From: Acidithiobacillus acidisediminis
GTDB taxonomy: Bacteria > Pseudomonadota > Gammaproteobacteria > Acidithiobacillales > Acidithiobacillaceae
DNA: 64,000 nt
Assembly: GCF_023277115.1 (NCBI RefSeq)
Contig: NZ_JALQCS010000001.1
Span: 1 to 64,000, forward strand
Reading direction: 5' to 3'
Shown here: piece by piece, positions 59,654 to 64,000 of the stretch
How the letters are laid out: every line of letters starts with the position of its first letter
Position numbering within the stretch: the stretch's first letter is position 1
Made by a program: the position numbers and the translations under genes
The notes under the pieces: generated by a model
Told to the model about the DNA's origin: nothing
What the model saw: the letters and a program-made list of their open reading frames with translations, nothing else
Database searches by the model: none

Positions 59654-61015
59654 ATGGCCAGCCATCTGGACAGCGAAGTCAAAGCGACCCCCTACTCCCG
59701 CGAGGCCGAGCAATCGGTCCTCGGGGGTTTATTGATCGATCCAGAAACCTGGGAAGCGGTCAGCGAGATCCTGAAGGTCAGTGACTTTTACGAACGTCGT
59801 CACCAAACCATTTTTGCTGCTGCTGCCGAAATCTGTAACGCCGGCACGGAACTGGATGCCATCACCCTGGGTGAGCATCTGGAGGCCCGCGATCTGATCG
59901 AGGAAGTCGGTGGTCTGACTTACCTCATCGAACTCGCCAATCTTACCCCGAGTGCAGGAAATGTCCTTGCCTACGCGCGTATCGTGCGTGAGCGTTCGGT
60001 TTTGCGCTCGTTGCTACGCACTGGGCGGGAAATTGCCGAACTGGCGTATCGTCCAGATGGGCGGGACTCCCGAATACTGTTGGATGAGGCAGAGCGAAAG
60101 ATCTTTGAACTCGCCCAGGGCGAGGATCGGGGCGGCGCCCATTTTCAGCAAATCAAAGAGGTGCTGCCCGGGGTCATCGACCGCATTGAGCAAATCGCCA
60201 AGGAACGCAAGCAGATTACCGGCCTGCCGACGGGCTTTGTGGATCTCGACGAGAAGACTTCCGGCCTGCATCCCGGACAACTGGTAATCGTTGCCGGACG
60301 CCCCAGTATGGGGAAGACCGCCTTTGCCATGAATATCGCGGAACACGTCGCCTGTGTCGAGAAGCATTCCGTGGCGGTATTCAGCATGGAGATGCCCACG
60401 GAAGAGATCGTGCTGCGCGCCCTGTCTTCCCGCGGACGAGTAGATCAACATCGGCTGCGGAACGGCAGCCTCAACCGGGACGATTGGCCCCGCATCGCCC
60501 AAGCGGTCGGTGAACTGAATGTCGCCCCGCTCTTTGCCGACGACTCGGCGGCGCTATCGCCAGCAGAGCTGCGCTCCCGGGCGCGACGCCTCAAACGCGA
60601 GCACGATATCGCCCTGATTGTCGTGGACTATCTCCAGCTCATGCAGGTCCCGGGGCGCGGCGACAACCGGGTTGCGGAAATCTCGGAAATCAGCCGCTCC
60701 CTCAAGGCGCTGGCCAAGGAACTGAGTTTGCCTATCATCGCCCTCTCACAGCTCAATCGCAGTCTGGAAAACCGCACGGAAAAGCGGCCGCAGATGTCGG
60801 ACCTACGGGAATCCGGGGCCATCGAACAGGACGCCGACCTGATCCTGTTTCTCTATCGTGACGAGGTCTATCACAAGGACAAGGAAGAGGTAAAAGGCAT
60901 GGCCGAGGTCATCATCGGCAAGCAACGCAACGGACCCATCGGCACCGTGCGGATGAGCTTTTTTGGGGAATACACCCGCTTCGAAAACTACGCCCCGCTG
61001 GATGGCGAGCCCTGA
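59654..61015 (+). CDS. dnaB: Replicative DNA helicase
   Basis: Hexameric 5'-3' fork helicase, 453 residues. N-terminal DnaG-interacting domain (SREAEQSVLGGLLIDPETW), RecA-like core with Walker A GRPSMGKTAFAMN, Walker B IALIVVDYLQLM, and the arginine-finger region near the C-terminus. No intein is present. dnaB behind rplI is a conserved proteobacterial order. Confidence 0.97.
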   Translation: MASHLDSEVKATPYSREAEQSVLGGLLIDPETWEAVSEILKVSDFYERRHQTIFAAAAEICNAGTELDAITLGEHLEARDLIEEVGGLTYLIELANLTPSAGNVLAYARIVRERSVLRSLLRTGREIAELAYRPDGRDSRILLDEAERKIFELAQGEDRGGAHFQQIKEVLPGVIDRIEQIAKERKQITGLPTGFVDLDEKTSGLHPGQLVIVAGRPSMGKTAFAMNIAEHVACVEKHSVAVFSMEMPTEEIVLRALSSRGRVDQHRLRNGSLNRDDWPRIAQAVGELNVAPLFADDSAALSPAELRSRARRLKREHDIALIVVDYLQLMQVPGRGDNRVAEISEISRSLKALAKELSLPIIALSQLNRSLENRTEKRPQMSDLRESGAIEQDADLILFLYRDEVYHKDKEEVKGMAEVIIGKQRNGPIGTVRMSFFGEYTRFENYAPLDGEP

Positions 61016-61037
61016 TTCCGCCCCTTTCCTGCTTCTT

Positions 61038-61046
61038 TGCTATACT
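61038..61046 (+). promoter_or_regulatory. Extended -10 promoter for pqiAB
   Basis: TGC-TATACT (61038-61046) is a near-consensus extended -10 element, which can work without a good -35 box; none is obvious 17 bases upstream. It lies about 33 bases before the pqiA start at 61079. Confidence 0.55.
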
Positions 61047-61078
61047 GAACGAATTAAGCAAGAAAAAGTGAGGCGTCG

Positions 61079-62383
61079 ATGAGTACAGTGCTCATGGGGA
61101 GCACCGATGTCGATCCGCATTCCGAACATGGTTACCTTTGCTGTCCCGACTGCGGTCTGCTGCAGAAATTACCCAGAATCGGTATCCGCGGGCTGAATAC
61201 CTACTGCGTGCGTTGCGGTGCAACCTTGGAGCGCACCCGCGGACGTAGCATCAATGCGGCGCTGGCGATGTCTCTCAGTGCCCTAGCTTTGTTGATCCCG
61301 ATGAATCTGTTCCCGTTTCTGTCGGTGAATATCTTTGGCGTGCACCACACCAGCATCGTGTACTCCGGTATTGCCGGTATTGCCGCCCAAGGCTGGCCCC
61401 TGGTAGCGGCGATCCTTGCCCTGGAGCTCATCGTCCTGCCGTTTTTCCGTTTTGGTTTTCTCGCTACCGTCCTGGTCGGCGTCTATCACGGGCACCATCA
61501 TCCCCATTTTGGCCGACTGTTTCGCTGGTCGGAACGCCTCGATCAATGGTCCATGCCGGATGTCTTTCTGATCGGTTGCATCATCGGTTATGGACGCGTC
61601 GCTCCCTTCCTACCCATCAGCATTGGCATCGGCGGCTATTGCGTCCTTGCCGTTTCCTTCCTGACACTACTGACCCGCGCTAGTCTCGATCGCCGCGAAA
61701 TCTGGCGCCGTGTCGGGCCCTGCTGTCAGCACATCGACGCGGGCGTGGAATATGTTGGTTGTCCGTTCTGTGGCCTACCTCACCCGCAAGAGAAGGCGAA
61801 CGGCCAACTTTGTCAGCGCTGTGGCGAGCGCATCTGGCGCTATCGACCCAATACCACCATGCGGGTTCTGGCACTGACCCTAGCGGGTTTTTTTTGCTAT
61901 CCCTTTGCCTACCTCTACCCCATGGAAAGCAACTATCAACTGGGCAGCCTGCAGGGTTACACCATCATGACCGGTGTGCATAAGCTCATCCAGGCGAATT
62001 TTTATGTCTTTGCCGCCATTATCTTCTTTGCCAGTGTGCTGACGCCCTTCCTCAAACTCTTTGGTCTGAGTTGGTTCCTGATTTCCATACACGGCCACTC
62101 GCGGCGCTGGCTGCGTGGCAAAACGATCCTTTTCCGCGTCATCCGCCAAATTGGTCGCTGGTCCCACATCGATGTCTTCACCGTAGCAGTGTTTCTTCCC
62201 TTGATGCACCTATCGGGCCTGCTGGCGGTCTATGTGGGAAAGGCATTACCCTTCTTCCTTGCGGTCGTTATCCTTACCATGATCGCCACGGAAATTTTTG
62301 ATCCCCGCCTGCTCTGGCAGCAAGTGGACCAACAGGAGCAAGATGAGCTCACCCTCACCCACACCGCAAGCGCAGAATCGTAA
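61079..62383 (+). CDS. pqiA: Paraquat-inducible protein A family membrane protein
   Basis: Inner-membrane partner of MCE protein PqiB in envelope lipid transport. The 434 residues have two PqiA halves, each with a zinc ribbon (CPDCGL...CVRCG at 22-46; CPFCGL...CQRCG at about 222-243) followed by about four transmembrane helices. ATG 61079 is weakly preceded by GTGAGG. pqiB starts 41 bases inside its end. Confidence 0.92.
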   Translation: MSTVLMGSTDVDPHSEHGYLCCPDCGLLQKLPRIGIRGLNTYCVRCGATLERTRGRSINAALAMSLSALALLIPMNLFPFLSVNIFGVHHTSIVYSGIAGIAAQGWPLVAAILALELIVLPFFRFGFLATVLVGVYHGHHHPHFGRLFRWSERLDQWSMPDVFLIGCIIGYGRVAPFLPISIGIGGYCVLAVSFLTLLTRASLDRREIWRRVGPCCQHIDAGVEYVGCPFCGLPHPQEKANGQLCQRCGERIWRYRPNTTMRVLALTLAGFFCYPFAYLYPMESNYQLGSLQGYTIMTGVHKLIQANFYVFAAIIFFASVLTPFLKLFGLSWFLISIHGHSRRWLRGKTILFRVIRQIGRWSHIDVFTVAVFLPLMHLSGLLAVYVGKALPFFLAVVILTMIATEIFDPRLLWQQVDQQEQDELTLTHTASAES

Positions 62384-63995
62384 GCCGCGCTGGCCAGGAT
62401 TGATCTGGGCGGTGCCCGTTGCGGCGCTGGCCATCGTCGGTTGGCTGGCGTTACGCAGTTATCTCGACCAGGGGCCAACGGTAACGGTGGAGTTCCCGAC
62501 TACCGGTGGAATCAAGGCCGACCATACCGTGGTGAAATATCGCGGTGTCACCGTCGGTCAGGTTACCGGTACTCGCCTCGCCAAATCGCTGCAGAAGATG
62601 AGCATTACCCTACGCTTCGATCCCTATATGGCCGGCCACTTGGGCAAGGGAACACGCTACTGGATTGCCGGGAAAGAGGTCAATTTCAGTGATCTAAGCT
62701 CTCTCAAGTCGATTATTTCCGGTCCCTATATCGGTATTGACCCTCATCCCGGCGTTACCGTACATAAAGTGCTTGGGCTCAGCGAAGAGCCGGTACTGAA
62801 GAGCGAACCGAAAGGCTTGACGCTGATTTTGCACAGCAACAGCTTTGACGCCGTGCAACGGGCCGCGCCCATCTTTTACCGCGGCATGCAGATTGGCGAG
62901 GTGCGCGGTAAGGCGCAGGCGCCAAACGGCGACAGCTTCCGCATTTATGCCTTCATCTCGCAAAAATATCTGCATTTGATCAATGCCCGCAGCCGCTTCT
63001 GGAACGCCGGCAACATTCGCTTTCATCTTTTGGGCAAGGACTCCGGCCTGCATCTCCCCCCGGACAACGCCATTTTCTCGGGAGCGATCTCGGTAACTAC
63101 ACCGGAATCCGGTGCACCGGCAACAGAAGATATGGATTTTCCGCTGTATCCGAGTGCCGAGGCAGCGCGCTGGGCACCGAGCAAAGATGCGGTCCACTAC
63201 ACCGTGACCATGCCCGGTGGCAGTCAAGGCCTGGATGCAGGTGCCGCGGTATTGCTCGAGGGGAGCCGGGTGGGCAGCGTAACCCAGGTGCATATGGGCT
63301 ACGATCCGCGCCACCATGTACTCGAGACCTTGGTTGATCTGGTTGTCGAGCCACAGAGCATCCCCCTCAGCGAAGGTTCCTGGAACCATCCACGCCAACA
63401 GATGGATGCGATGTTCCGTGCCCTGATTGCCCGAGGGCTGCGTGCCGAATTGAATCAGAATCCGCCGCTGGTCGGCAGCCCGGAAATCTCTCTCGTGATG
63501 CTGCACCGACCCAGTCCGGCGCAGCTGGGGGCCGGAAACCCTGCTCGCATTCCTTTTGTGGCCGGGGGGAGTCTGGCTGGCACCCTGGATCAGGTGAATG
63601 GGATTTTGCGCGAAATCCATGCCCTACCTCTGCCAGAGATCGCCAAAAACCTGCAGGTCACGACCCATCGCATTGCCGCCTTGAGCCAATCCAAAAAGAC
63701 CCAGGAGACCCTGCAACACCTTGCCGCTGCTACCCGGCACCTGGATGCGATTCTTGCCGCGGGGCAAAAGCAGTTGCCCGGTACCTTGCAGCACCTGCAT
63801 GCCGCAAGTGAAGAAGCGCAACACGCCCTGCAGTCCATCCATGGACTTTTGGCTGCAAATGGCAGCGCCGGCAACGCACCGGAGTCAACGACGCTGCCCC
63901 GCACCCTCTATGAGCTGAGCCGAGCTGCCGCCTCCCTGCGCTCCCTCAGCGATTACCTGGACAGCCACCCCAATGCCTTATTGATCGGGAAATGA
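62343..63995 (+). CDS. pqiB: PqiB-type MCE protein
   Basis: A 550-residue periplasmic MCE protein: one N-terminal transmembrane helix (LIWAVPVAALAIVGWLALR), three MCE domains (starting near PTVTVEFPTTGGIKADHT, GLTLILHSNSFDAVQRAA and VHYTVTMPGGSQGLDAGA), and a C-terminal coiled region. E. coli PqiB forms stacked hexameric rings with a central channel to carry lipids. Start ATG 62343 lies within pqiA. TGA 63993-63995 is followed by ATG 63998-64000, probably the start of pqiC, cut by the window end. Confidence 0.92.
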   Translation: MSSPSPTPQAQNRKPRWPGLIWAVPVAALAIVGWLALRSYLDQGPTVTVEFPTTGGIKADHTVVKYRGVTVGQVTGTRLAKSLQKMSITLRFDPYMAGHLGKGTRYWIAGKEVNFSDLSSLKSIISGPYIGIDPHPGVTVHKVLGLSEEPVLKSEPKGLTLILHSNSFDAVQRAAPIFYRGMQIGEVRGKAQAPNGDSFRIYAFISQKYLHLINARSRFWNAGNIRFHLLGKDSGLHLPPDNAIFSGAISVTTPESGAPATEDMDFPLYPSAEAARWAPSKDAVHYTVTMPGGSQGLDAGAAVLLEGSRVGSVTQVHMGYDPRHHVLETLVDLVVEPQSIPLSEGSWNHPRQQMDAMFRALIARGLRAELNQNPPLVGSPEISLVMLHRPSPAQLGAGNPARIPFVAGGSLAGTLDQVNGILREIHALPLPEIAKNLQVTTHRIAALSQSKKTQETLQHLAAATRHLDAILAAGQKQLPGTLQHLHAASEEAQHALQSIHGLLAANGSAGNAPESTTLPRTLYELSRAAASLRSLSDYLDSHPNALLIGK

Positions 63996-64000
63996 ACATG

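Overview
The window is a gene-dense (about 60 % G+C by eye), almost mobile-element-free stretch of a proteobacterial chromosome. Gene content suggests a chemolithoautotrophic acidophile of the Acidithiobacillus type: an NAD-type isocitrate dehydrogenase in a partial TCA operon, a RuBisCO-like protein in a methionine-salvage operon, an amgK-murU pair, a His-rich VIT1-type metal transporter and a KimA-type potassium transporter. This assignment is an inference from gene content; no rRNA or other taxonomic marker was searched. I saw no tRNA, rRNA, IS element, prophage or CRISPR array.

Layout. 1-507: the end of a small membrane protein gene, a terminator, and a short gene coding for a DGME-repeat protein that is cut by an in-frame TAA. 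508-6204 (minus): rluD-pgeF-mtnD-mtnW(RLP)-mtnX-mtnB-ACT protein-def, every junction overlapping. 6233-6970 (plus): bamD. 6979-14550 (minus): acn-icd-sucC-small membrane protein-sucD-nadE-glnB, which joins 2-oxoglutarate formation, succinyl-CoA ligase, NAD synthesis and the P-II sensor. 14621-16021 (minus): gltX. 16304-18926 (plus): an MltD-type transglycosylase and fabI. 18923-20011 (minus): tal. 20041-30282 (minus): a long envelope and PTS-Ntr cluster, amgK-murU-two unknown genes-kdsD-kdsC-lptCAB-rpoN-hpf-ptsN-hprK-rapZ-EIIA(Man), with no HPr or EI gene. 30312-34721 (plus): lptD-surA-orphan ABC-2 permease. 34762-44717 (plus): ibaG-grxD-murA-hisGDCBHAF(IE)-tatABC. 44776-48351 (plus): glgB, nfeD, qmcA. 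48374-49782 (minus): a VIT1-type transporter and pgl. 49885-58387 (plus): cysM, a YdbH-like AsmA-type protein, a YdbL-like lipoprotein, rlmD, an L,D-transpeptidase-like gene, a KimA-like transporter and nagZ. 58490-61015 (plus): rpsF-rpsR-rplI-dnaB. 61079-end (plus): pqiA-pqiB, with the ATG of another gene as the last three bases.

How the genes work together. Three themes recur. (1) Sulfur and methionine economy: the mtn genes recycle methylthioadenosine-derived carbon, and pgeF, whose family includes enzymes with methylthioadenosine phosphorylase activity, is coupled to them. (2) Carbon/nitrogen/NAD coupling: icd makes 2-oxoglutarate, P-II senses it, and nadE overlaps glnB. (3) Outer membrane and peptidoglycan upkeep: KDO, Lpt, SurA, BamD, MltD, MurA, NagZ, AmgK, MurU, YdbH/YdbL and PqiAB.

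The items most worth follow-up are the pgeF-mtn coupling, the nadE-glnB overlap, the unknown membrane protein between sucC and sucD, the nonsense-split repeat protein, the ydbH-like gene without an N-terminal anchor, and the palindromes on the predicted rpsF and tatA promoters. No wholly new multi-gene system (for example defence or secretion) was evident.
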